Source of the DNA: Acinetobacter sp. N54.MGS-139
Lineage (GTDB): Bacteria > Pseudomonadota > Gammaproteobacteria > Burkholderiales > Burkholderiaceae_F
DNA length: 12,086 bases
Reading direction: 5' to 3'
Assembly (NCBI GenBank): GCA_000980495.1
Contig: LARN01000044.1
Span: 1-12,086 of the forward strand
The notes below the pieces were generated by a model, which worked only from the letters and a program-made list of their open reading frames with translations, was not told where the DNA came from and ran no database searches. Position numbers and translations under genes: made by a program. Positions within the stretch are counted from its first letter, which is position 1; each line of letters begins with the position of its first letter. Below are positions 6,721 to 12,086 of the stretch, piece by piece.

Positions 6721-7770
6721 TTACTTTTTTAGATACTTGCCGAAGAATTCCTGAAGCTTGGCAGCTTCTTCATTGACGTATTTCGGGACCCAGTAAGTTT
6801 CAATGTGCTGAGCGCCCTTAACCAAATAAAGTTCTTTATCCTTTGTACCGGTTGCCTTCTTGAAGGCGTCATCGGTCATGTAACGAGTGTCGGAAACATC
6901 GCCGGCGATCATGAGAAGCGGCTGATGAATCATCGCCATGCGATCGTCAACGTCCCAGTTCATCAAATCCATCAGGCTGCTCTGTGTGTAGAGGAAAGTG
7001 GAATTGGGATGAGCATGAGTGCGGAAATAATAGAAGAAGCCGTCTCTGTAAAGTGCGAACGGCAGTTTCTTTGCCTGTTCGTCTGTCAGATTCATAGCAC
7101 CGACTAACCGAACATCGCCTTCTTTTTCAAAGGTTCTGGCTTCGGCAGCCTGAGCAAGTCTCTGCTGGATCGTATCCATCTGAGAATCTTGGAAGCCGTT
7201 TCTGCGGACGCGGCCGCTGTTGAACATAGAAATAGTGGCCACAGCCTTGATGCGAGGATCTTTCTGAGCAGCGCCAAGCGTGTATCTGCCTCCGCCACAG
7301 ATGCCTAATGCACCGATTTCATTTGCATTCACTCCCGGATAGGTTCTTATGTAATCAACCATACCGTTAATGTCTTCAATACGATTGGCAGGTTTGTCGG
7401 TGTGTCTCGGTTCACCGCCGCTGGCGCCCTGATAACGCGCATCGGCTGCAACAGTGATGTAACCCATACCGGCGAGTTTCTCGGCAAAGAGACCGGCAAC
7501 CTGTTCTTTCACGCCGCCGTTCGGGTGAGCAACAACGATGGCGGGATAGGATTTTTTCGGATCGTAGCCGGCCGGTGTGTAGACGTTGGCAGCCACGCGA
7601 ATGCCGTCGACTGTATAGGAAACAGGATGAATATTTACTTTACCGGCAACGTTTTCTGTAATTGCATTGTCATATACCAGGCCGTAAGGATTCTTAGAAA
7701 AATCCGCGGCGACAGCTGAATAAGTGGTCATAAGAGCTCCGACTAAAGCAGCACAAAGTAGTTTTTTCAT
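6721..7770 (-). CDS. Secreted alpha/beta hydrolase with a Cys nucleophile elbow
   Basis: Probable exported hydrolase of 349 residues; substrate unknown. A signal peptide is clear: MKKLLCAALVGALMTTYSAV followed by AA, with cleavage near residue 22. In the hydrolase core AHPNGG (81-86) is the oxyanion-hole motif and GICGGG (156-161) is the nucleophile elbow, placing Cys158 where most relatives have Ser, as in dienelactone hydrolase. Asp291 (IAGD) and His322 (GAQHIETYW) complete a plausible triad. The fold resembles the COG1073/dienelactone hydrolase-like group. I prefer ATG 7770 over GTG 7779 because it gives the cleaner signal peptide; neither has a strong ribosome binding site. It is divergent from tctBA, separated by 454 bases, so shared control is possible but unproven. 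Confidence 0.83.
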   Translation of the reverse strand: MKKLLCAALVGALMTTYSAVAADFSKNPYGLVYDNAITENVAGKVNIHPVSYTVDGIRVAANVYTPAGYDPKKSYPAIVVAHPNGGVKEQVAGLFAEKLAGMGYITVAADARYQGASGGEPRHTDKPANRIEDINGMVDYIRTYPGVNANEIGALGICGGGRYTLGAAQKDPRIKAVATISMFNSGRVRRNGFQDSQMDTIQQRLAQAAEARTFEKEGDVRLVGAMNLTDEQAKKLPFALYRDGFFYYFRTHAHPNSTFLYTQSSLMDLMNWDVDDRMAMIHQPLLMIAGDVSDTRYMTDDAFKKATGTKDKELYLVKGAQHIETYWVPKYVNEEAAKLQEFFGKYLKK

Positions 7771-7821
7771 GCTTCGCACCCATAAGTTAAAAATGAAAAA
7801 ATCAATAAATGATCGATGTGT

Positions 7822-7838
7822 ACATACTAGGGATATGT
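7822..7838. promoter_or_regulatory. Operator-like inverted repeat ACATA-N7-TATGT upstream of the hydrolase
   Basis: A short inverted repeat about 52 bases upstream of the hydrolase start at 7770, where an operator would be expected. It is only 5 bp per arm, so chance is a real alternative. Confidence 0.25.
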
Positions 7839-8101
7839 CTAAGGAGCCGATGTCACGTATTTCTAGAAGTTTTGCCTAATTCTTCGGCGAGCACGAAAAA
7901 GGAGATTTTTTTTAGGCTGTGGAAAGTACTTGTTGTCCGAAAAAACAATTGAGGCCAAATTCGGCTCAATTTCATGCACCCAAAATATCTTTCCGTGAAA
8001 ACAACAAAAATTACACAATTGGGTTAATTGATAATCGATTGAATTTTTGGAATATTTTCTAATCTTCCGGCGAAGCGCCTTATTAAAACCTTTGGTCGGC
8101 A

Positions 8102-8194
8102 ATGAGCCCTGATGTAGAATCACTCAGAATGGGCTATGTAAGTAATTATTTCAGCGGGATAAATCCCTGTTTTTCATAATCTCGACAGGCTCAT
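8102..8194 (+). promoter_or_regulatory. Foldable leader of tctB with competing pairings
   Basis: AGCCC (8105-8109) pairs with GGGCT (8131-8135), enclosing a small TGAT/ATCA hairpin (8110-8113 with 8119-8122). Alternatively ATGAGCC (8102-8108) pairs with GGCTCAT (8188-8194); the two cannot coexist. Between them GGGA-TAAA-TCCC (8156-8167) followed by TGTTTTTC looks like a weak terminator. The arrangement suggests an attenuator-type leader, but the stems are short. Confidence 0.3.
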
Positions 8195-8224
8195 AAACAA
8201 CCTCATTAAACAAGAGTCACAAAC

Positions 8225-8674
8225 ATGAAAGAGTCCGACTTATGCGTCATCGCGGTTGTCTATGGCGTTGCGACCTGGTTTTTGGTCATGACGCTCCAGC
8301 TGCCGCCGGCCGCTCAATCCTACCCTCTAATTCTCTTAACAGCGCTTTACCTCTGCAACACTCTATTTCTTGGTAAGCAGCTCTATTCCTTCTACCGCCA
8401 CCGAGTTGTTCTTAATGACTTCAGAAAACTGTTCGCCGGTTTCCTGCCCGGACAGTTTTTCGGCGTCTTGGCTGGCTGCATTATTTATATGGCCTTTGTG
8501 AACTATTTGGGCTATTACATCTCCAGCGTTCTGTATCTGCTGCTGGCCCAATTCTTCCTGAAGGTAAAACCGATCCCCGCAATTATCAGCTGCGCCTGCA
8601 TCATGATTGTGACTTATCTGGTTTTCTCGATGTTCCTGCATGTACCTCTTCCCCTCGGGGTCTGGTTTGAATAA
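8225..8674 (+). CDS. tctB: TctB-family small membrane subunit, tripartite tricarboxylate transporter
   Basis: Small integral membrane subunit of a TctABC-type secondary transporter for citrate-like or other carboxylates. The protein has 149 residues, the usual TctB size, with about four hydrophobic segments: roughly 6-25, 31-50, 77-97 and a long pair from 100 to 145. TctB proteins are weakly conserved, so the call rests on length, topology and position just before tctA. ATG 8225 has only a weak AAGAG upstream, while tctA has a strong site, hinting at unequal synthesis. The leader upstream is foldable. Only 12 bases separate it from tctA. Confidence 0.85.
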   Translation: MKESDLCVIAVVYGVATWFLVMTLQLPPAAQSYPLILLTALYLCNTLFLGKQLYSFYRHRVVLNDFRKLFAGFLPGQFFGVLAGCIIYMAFVNYLGYYISSVLYLLLAQFFLKVKPIPAIISCACIMIVTYLVFSMFLHVPLPLGVWFE

Positions 8675-8686
8675 GGAGAAGAAGCC

Positions 8687-10195
8687 ATGTTAGAAACACT
8701 CTCCTTGATGGGCATGGGTTTCATCCATGCGATGAATCCTCTTACATTGGTTCTGATGATCGGTGCCACTGCACTGGGTATTACGATTGGCTGTTTGCCC
8801 GGTTTGTCCGCAGCGATGGGCGTTGCCCTCCTGCTTCCGGTGACTTTCGGTATGGATCAAGCCACCGGTTTGATCGTCTTAGGCGGTATCTACTGCGGCG
8901 CCATCTTCGGCGGATCGATTTCCGCGATTCTGATTCATACCCCGGGTACGCCTGCTTCTGCCGCAACCGCTATTGAAGGCTACGAGCTGACAAAGAAAGG
9001 TTTGGCCGCTAAGGCGCTTGCTGTTGCCTGCTTTGCCTCTTTCTGCGGCGGTTTATTAAGCTGTATTTCTCTTTACTTCTTCTCTCCGTTCCTTGCCGAA
9101 CTGGCAATGAAGTTCAAGAGCCCGGAATATTTCTGGCTTTCGATTTTCGGCTTAACCGTGATCGCCGGTGTCTCCTCTAAATCGCTTCTCAAAGGTTTCA
9201 TCTCCGGTATCTTAGGTCTTCTGATTTCTACGATCGGTATGGACCCGATGGAAGGCGTCGAACGCTTCATGATGGGCAGCACAACTCTTTACAACGGTGT
9301 CAACGTTACTTGCGCGCTGATCGGTTTATTCTCTATGTCTCAGGTTTTGATCCTGGCAGAAAAAGCGATTAAGAAACGCGCAAAAGCCGCTAAATTCACG
9401 GGCAGCCTTCTTCTGAGCCGCTCCGATATTAAGAGACTGGCTCCGACCATCACTCGTTCTTGGATTATCGGCAACATCTTAGGTATCTTGCCGGGCGCCG
9501 GCGCAACAATCGCCTGCTTCATGGGTTACAACGAAGCGCGCCGCTTCTCCAAACATAAAGATGAATTCGGCAAGGGTTCCATTGACGGTGTGGCCGGTTC
9601 CGAAGCTGCCAACAACGCGGTGACCGGCGGCTCTCTTATCCCGACGCTGACGTTGGGTATCCCGGGCGAATCCGTAACAGCCGTGTTAATGGGCGGTTTG
9701 ATTATTCACGGTCTGCAGCCGGGTCCGGAACTGTTCTCGACTTACGCTCCGATGACTTATACATTCTTTGCCGGTTTCGTGCTTGTACAGTTTGCGATGC
9801 TCGGCGTCGGTCTCGTCGGCTGCCGTATGTTTGCTCAGGTTTCCCGCCTTTCCGACTCCATTCTGATTCCTTCCATCTTCCTGCTTTGCGTTGTGGGTTC
9901 TTTCGCTATTCACAACAACTTTGTGGAAGTGATCATCATGTTCATTTTCGGCATCATCGGCTACTTCGTTCGCAAGTTTGATTTGAACGCGGCCGCCATC
10001 GTGCTGGGCTTGATCCTCGGACCGATCGGGGAAAACGGTCTGCGCCGTTCGCTCTATCTCTCCGACGGCGATCCTTCGATCCTTTTCAGCACCCCGCTCT
10101 GTTGGATGCTCATCCTCTTGTGCGTCCTCGGTACTTGCTCTCCGTGGCTGATGGCTCGCTGGGAAAAGCATGTTGAAGCCAGAGCTCACCATTAA
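8687..10195 (+). CDS. tctA: TctA-family large membrane subunit, tripartite tricarboxylate transporter
   Basis: The large, pore-forming subunit of a TctABC-type transporter, in the inner membrane; it uses an ion gradient and normally a periplasmic TctC binding protein. The protein has 502 residues with about a dozen hydrophobic segments. Family signatures are strong: [39 protein letters not shown] followed by [34 protein letters not shown], and a repeat-like [12 protein letters not shown] with [14 protein letters not shown] 8687 has AAGGAG at good spacing in the tctB-tctA gap. No tctC is in view, so the substrate protein must be encoded elsewhere. Transcription ends at the strong hairpin at 10215. 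Confidence 0.97.
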   Translation: MLETLSLMGMGFIHAMNPLTLVLMIGATALGITIGCLPGLSAAMGVALLLPVTFGMDQATGLIVLGGIYCGAIFGGSISAILIHTPGTPASAATAIEGYELTKKGLAAKALAVACFASFCGGLLSCISLYFFSPFLAELAMKFKSPEYFWLSIFGLTVIAGVSSKSLLKGFISGILGLLISTIGMDPMEGVERFMMGSTTLYNGVNVTCALIGLFSMSQVLILAEKAIKKRAKAAKFTGSLLLSRSDIKRLAPTITRSWIIGNILGILPGAGATIACFMGYNEARRFSKHKDEFGKGSIDGVAGSEAANNAVTGGSLIPTLTLGIPGESVTAVLMGGLIIHGLQPGPELFSTYAPMTYTFFAGFVLVQFAMLGVGLVGCRMFAQVSRLSDSILIPSIFLLCVVGSFAIHNNFVEVIIMFIFGIIGYFVRKFDLNAAAIVLGLILGPIGENGLRRSLYLSDGDPSILFSTPLCWMLILLCVLGTCSPWLMARWEKHVEARAHH

Positions 10196-10214
10196 TCTGT
10201 TGCTTTGACCACTC

Positions 10215-10240
10215 GCCTCCGCAGATGCGGAGGCTTTTTT
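10215..10240 (+). terminator. Strong rho-independent terminator of tctBA
   Basis: Perfect 8-bp stem GCCTCCGC (10215-10222), loop AGAT, GCGGAGGC (10227-10234), then six T. It lies 19 bases after the tctA stop, and the group II intron starts two bases after the T run. Confidence 0.92.
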
Positions 10241-10242
10241 AT

Positions 10243-10652
10243 GTGCGCTCGGCATGAGCGGATTCTATAGGGTGAAAGTCCCGAAGTGCAGGCGGTGGCG
10301 CCAAGCACATAGCCAAAGGCAAGGCCCGAATCGCGAGGTTCCGACTGAAGGAAGCCCGAGGCAAACCATTGACCTTACGAACAGGAACGGTCTCAGGCAT
10401 AAGCTGTCGGGTAAGACTGCATAACAAGTTGAAGCCCTAAGGCCACACGGAGACGGCAATGTATAGACCGAAGGTACATGATGGGAAAGAGTTCGTTCTT
10501 ACCCGAGGAGAACTCACGGACGCAAGCCAATCGGCTTGGCGGAGTAAAGCTTGCCGTGAGTGGTCAGCAGACGGCATAGTACTCGGTAGCAGTAGGCGAG
10601 GAAGGCCCGAATCTTAACGGGGTGTGTTACTGTAACTACGACAAAGGGAATC
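10243..10652 (+). ncRNA. Group II intron ribozyme, 5' domains
   Basis: The 5' part of the catalytic RNA, covering domain I and following domains up to the ORF. Landmarks are TATAGGGTGAAAGTCCCGAA (10266-10285), GACTGAAGGAAGCCCGAGGC (10343-10362), TTCTTACCCGAGGAGA (about 10496-10511) and GGTCAGCAGACGGCATAGTA (10562-10581). A clear stem CTCACGG/CCGTGAG (10513-10519 with 10554-10560) encloses CAAGCC/GGCTTG (10523-10528 with 10533-10538). Domain V is missing because the element is cut downstream. Confidence 0.85.
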
Positions 10653-11203
10653 ATGGATAGAAACAATGAAAAACCTTCATGCGAACGAGGAGCACGGAAT
10701 GCATCCAAGCTAGCACAAAAGGATCCGCCCGCGTCCATAGGAGCAGAAGAAGACACACATAACCTCAATTTATACGCAGGCATCACCTTAGAGGCGATAC
10801 TGGAGCCATCTAATCTGAAGGAAGCACTCAAAAGAGTAGTAGCCAACAGAGGGGCTCCCGGGATTGACGGAATGGAAGTTGGGCAACTGCTCGACTGGAT
10901 ACGTAACCATCCCGGCCAGCTTACAAAGACGATTAAGGAGGGAACTTACAGGCCTTCCCCTGTGAAAAGAGTAAGCATTCCGAAAGACGAACCCGGCAAG
11001 TTCCGGGATCTGAGAATTCCGACAGTCATAGGCCGTCTTGTGCAACAAGCAACAGCCCAAGTACTCGACTGGGCCTACGACAGGGACTTCTCACATCGGA
11101 GCTTCGGGTTCAGACGGAACATGCGTGCTCACCATGCTCTCAGAATCATAGCGGCAGAAGCCGATCAAGGCTACCGATGGGCAGTGGACATGGACTTAGC
11201 CAA
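10243..11203 (+). mobile_element. Group II intron (class IIC-like), 3'-truncated
   Basis: A retroelement made of a self-splicing RNA and a reverse transcriptase. It begins with GTGCG (10243-10247), the group II 5' consensus, directly after the tctA terminator. This is the target preference of class IIC introns. The RNA part matches the conserved layout of IIC introns, as I remember the Oceanobacillus iheyensis one. The reverse transcriptase gene follows at 10653. Recognisable intron sequence stops at about 11201-11203, where the IS110-related sequence begins. Domains V/VI and the 3' splice site are absent, so this copy cannot splice as it stands. Confidence 0.88.
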
Positions 11204-11261
11204 CGATAATGTTCCCGTGTTTTTACAACAAAGCAGTTTTGCTTGCGGCACGGCTCTTTAA
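10653..11261 (+). pseudogene. ltrA: Group II intron reverse transcriptase/maturase, truncated
   Basis: The N-terminal part of an intron-encoded protein, normally about 420 residues or more. Residues about 55-183 carry RT blocks 0-2: LKEALKRVVANRGAPGIDGM, GTYRPSPVKRVSIPK, DLRIPTVIGRLVQQATAQVL and SHRSFGFRRNMRAHHAL. The sequence then reaches WAVDMDLA, where Asp179 is the first catalytic aspartate. Where KFFD should follow, it turns into unrelated residues to a stop at 11261, so the junction is near 11203. The YADD block, the maturase domain and any endonuclease domain are gone, so the product cannot be active. ATG 10653 has AGGG five bases upstream. Confidence 0.9.
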
Positions 11262-11263
11262 CA
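11231..11263 (+). promoter_or_regulatory. boxB/boxA-like antitermination signal
   Basis: A hairpin AAGCA-GTTT-TGCTT (11231-11244) is followed by GCTCTTTAACA (11253-11263), which matches 11 of 12 bases of the rRNA boxA consensus as I know it (TGCTCTTTAACA); AATTT follows, as in enterobacterial rRNA leaders. The hairpin-then-boxA order is that of rRNA leaders. It stands before a long structured noncoding stretch, with no rRNA gene nearby. Confidence 0.5.
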
Positions 11264-11310
11264 ATTTCTCAATGACGGTGAACGCAAATATTTAACGCTT
11301 GAGTCTGTAA

Positions 11311-11341
11311 GACGGTTAAGGCTTCGAATGCCTTAACCGTC
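11311..11341 (+). ncRNA. Perfect 12-bp hairpin in the IS110 noncoding end
   Basis: GACGGTTAAGGC (11311-11322) pairs fully with GCCTTAACCGTC (11330-11341) around a 7-base loop. No T run follows, so it is not a terminator on plus. It could be an RNA domain or a DNA end structure of the IS. Confidence 0.5.
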
Positions 11342-11368
11342 CTACTCACAGCGTATTCATCTTTAGGC

Positions 11369-11440
11369 GTCAAGAACTTTCGCGACATATGGCTGTAACC
11401 TCGCTTCGTTCCGTTACAGCCTATTTCACGGTTTCTTGAC
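11369..11440 (+). ncRNA. Hairpin with large internal loop: candidate bridge-RNA-type element
   Basis: The outer stem GTCAAGAA (11369-11376) pairs with TTCTTGAC (11433-11440) and the inner stem GGCTGTAAC (11391-11399) with GTTACAGCC (11413-11421), both perfect. The unpaired sides, 11377-11390 and 11422-11432, form a large internal loop. IS110 bridge RNAs carry their target- and donor-recognising bases in internal loops bounded by two stems, so the shape fits. It is one sequence only, with no covariation evidence. Confidence 0.4.
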
Positions 11441-11464
11441 TCATTCAAGAGCCTAAGTTAAAAG
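11436..11464 (+). promoter_or_regulatory. Candidate sigma-70 promoter inside the IS110 end
   Basis: TTGACT (11436-11441) and TAAAAG (11459-11464) are spaced by 17 bases. The -35 match is 5 of 6 and the -10 match 4 of 6. It would start RNA near 11471, covering the structured region and the transposase. The -35 overlaps the right arm of the hairpin at 11369-11440. Confidence 0.35.
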
Positions 11465-11622
11465 CGAAGAGTTGTTTTTGTTTTTCATCAACGTAGTTAG
11501 ACGAAATGCATAAATCGGTGCAGCCAACCGTATTCAAAAACTTGTCGGCAATAAATTCTCTTTTGATTGCTTCTAAAGAGCGAACCGGCACTGGAGGCAA
11601 TGAATAGGAAGGGGTTGCTAAG

Positions 11623-11684
11623 GAGGATTTAGGAGTGACGAAGTGAGGAACTCCTGAGGTATAACCTCTGCGGCGTCAATCCTC
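11623..11684 (+). ncRNA. Possible three-way RNA junction before the IS110 transposase
   Basis: The closing stem GAGGATT (11623-11629) pairs with AATCCTC (11678-11684). Inside are two adjacent hairpins: AGGAGT/ACTCCT (11631-11636 with 11650-11655) and GAGGT-ATA-ACCTC (11656-11668). All stems are perfect. It ends 60 bases before the transposase ATG, so it lies in its 5' leader or in a separate small RNA. Confidence 0.45.
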
Positions 11685-11744
11685 GCGGATGCGACCATAT
11701 ATGCTTTTTCGACCACTAATCGAAAGATATTAAAGGAGCTCCTC

Positions 11745-11972
11745 ATGGATAATCATACACAATACTCGGGTTTTGCGGGCGTGGACCTTGCCAAAAAAGT
11801 AATGCAGATTCATTTTGTCACCGGAGACGGAGAAATCACTGACAAACAAGTCAAAAGAGCTGAGTTTCTCGATTTCTTCAGAAACCGGACTAAATGCCTT
11901 ATCGGGATGGAAGCCTGCGGTGCTTCTCAGGACTGGGCTAGTAGTTCAATCTATAAATACGTTATCAATTAA
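11745..11972 (+). pseudogene. IS110-family transposase, truncated after the N-terminal DEDD segment
   Basis: The start of an IS110-type transposase, normally 300-400 residues. Here 65 residues are genuine, followed by about ten unrelated ones and a stop. FAGVDLAKKVMQIHFV holds Asp14, the first acidic residue of the RuvC-like DEDD site. CLIGMEACGASQDW holds Glu56, the second. The other two acidic residues and the C-terminal Tnp20 domain with its serine are missing. Break point: after codon 65 (11937-11939). The start is clear: GGAG lies six bases before ATG 11745, within the palindrome AGGAGCTCCT, which could hide the ribosome binding site by pairing between RNAs. The product cannot be active. 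Confidence 0.88.
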
Positions 11973-12086
11973 GTAAATGCGGACTCGATGTCTTCAAGCT
12001 TCCATTTCCAGCGGTAGATCACCGGTTCCGCATTCACTTGCATGATCCAACGGTTAATGTGATTGACAAGCTCTTCTTTAGAACGA
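11969..12086 (-). CDS. C-terminal tail of a transposase-like ORF entering from the right edge
   Basis: On minus the frame is open from the window edge to the stop at 11969-11971, giving 38 residues: RSKEELVNHINRWIMQVNAE followed by PVIYRWKWKLEDIESAFT. A SKEELVNHINRWI helix, an Asn about five residues later and a YxW motif recall the C-termini of IS630-type transposases, but this is too short to be sure. Its end abuts the IS110 break, so a third element probably cut the IS110 copy. A TA dinucleotide sits at the break (11939-11940), as IS630 insertion would need. Confidence 0.4.
   Translation of the reverse strand, partial: RSKEELVNHINRWIMQVNAEPVIYRWKWKLEDIESAFT

Larger units (their letters stand above)
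7771..8224. other. Noncoding region between the divergent hydrolase and tctB genes
   Basis: 454 AT-rich bases with no supportable gene. Visible items are an inverted repeat ACATA-N7-TATGT (7822-7838) upstream of the hydrolase, GCCTAA (7874-7879) matched by TTAGGC (7912-7917), and a foldable leader before tctB (8102-8194, listed separately). Both promoters should lie here; I see no convincing sigma-70 pair. Confidence 0.5.
11204..11940 (+). mobile_element. IS110-family element, 5' end and start of transposase only
   Basis: A fragment of an element that moves with a DEDD (RuvC-like) transposase. The left limit is where the group II intron reading stops (about 11203). The right limit is where the transposase reading stops (about 11940). 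It contains about 540 bases of noncoding 5' end followed by 65 transposase codons. In the IS110 subgroup the long 5' noncoding end encodes the bridge RNA. I cannot exclude that 11204-11440 belongs to a different insertion. Confidence 0.65.

Noticed and set aside
7863..8123. Minus-strand ORF of 86 codons with GTG start in the hydrolase-tctB gap
   Set aside because: AT-rich, no ribosome binding site, no recognisable motif, and a composition expected from chance translation; treated as noncoding.
9686..10255. 189-codon minus ORF opposite tctA
   Set aside because: It is antisense to the conserved, clearly coding C-terminal half of tctA and crosses its terminator; a shadow of the coding frame.
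10239..10459. Two overlapping minus ORFs of 62 and 64 codons
   Set aside because: They lie within the group II intron ribozyme, whose structured GC-rich sequence gives open frames on both strands by chance.
1..12086. tRNA, rRNA or CRISPR array
   Set aside because: No cloverleaf with a T-loop GTTCRA core, no rRNA sequence and no regularly spaced direct repeats were seen.

Overview
The window looks like chromosomal DNA from a Gram-negative betaproteobacterium of near-even base composition. A gut Sutterellaceae-type Burkholderiales (Sutterella/Parasutterella-like) is my best guess, from the TctA/TctB-type carboxylate transporter, QueH in place of QueG, and the mix of IS607, IS110 and group II intron pieces. 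No rRNA or single diagnostic marker is present, so this placement is inference.

Layout. The left edge (1-558, minus) is most of an IS607-type serine transposase/resolvase. A cluster of overlapping palindromes (608-654) separates it from an orphan GntR/HutC regulator (688-1416, plus). Then come recG (1519-3576, plus), starting just after a terminator-like hairpin, and the convergent two-gene operon of a YggS-type PLP-binding protein and proC (5178 to 3614, minus). A small protein with two transposase-like helix-turn-helix segments (5440-5898), a long hairpin (5940-5992) and queH (6025-6627) follow on plus. Convergent to queH is a secreted alpha/beta hydrolase with a cysteine nucleophile elbow (7770-6721, minus). 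After a 454-base noncoding stretch with foldable RNA comes tctB-tctA (8225-10195, plus), ending in a strong terminator.

The last 1.85 kb is a nest of broken mobile elements. A group II intron, best read as class IIC, begins two bases after the T-run of the tctA terminator, the target context expected of IIC introns. Its reverse transcriptase gene breaks off at the first catalytic aspartate (about 11203). An IS110-family element follows: about 540 bases of structured noncoding 5' end, then a transposase gene that itself breaks off after the first DEDD residues (about 11940). The tail of a third transposase-like ORF enters from the right edge on minus.

How the genes fit together. recG (fork rescue/recombination), proC (proline synthesis), YggS (PLP homeostasis) and queH (tRNA queuosine) are ordinary housekeeping genes. 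tctBA are the membrane subunits of a tricarboxylate-type transporter with no TctC binding protein in view. The most interesting stretch is the IS110 noncoding end (11204-11744). It holds a boxB/boxA-like antitermination signal, a hairpin with a large internal loop flanked by stems, and a possible three-way junction just before the transposase. This is where an IS110 bridge RNA would be expected, but I cannot prove one from a single sequence.
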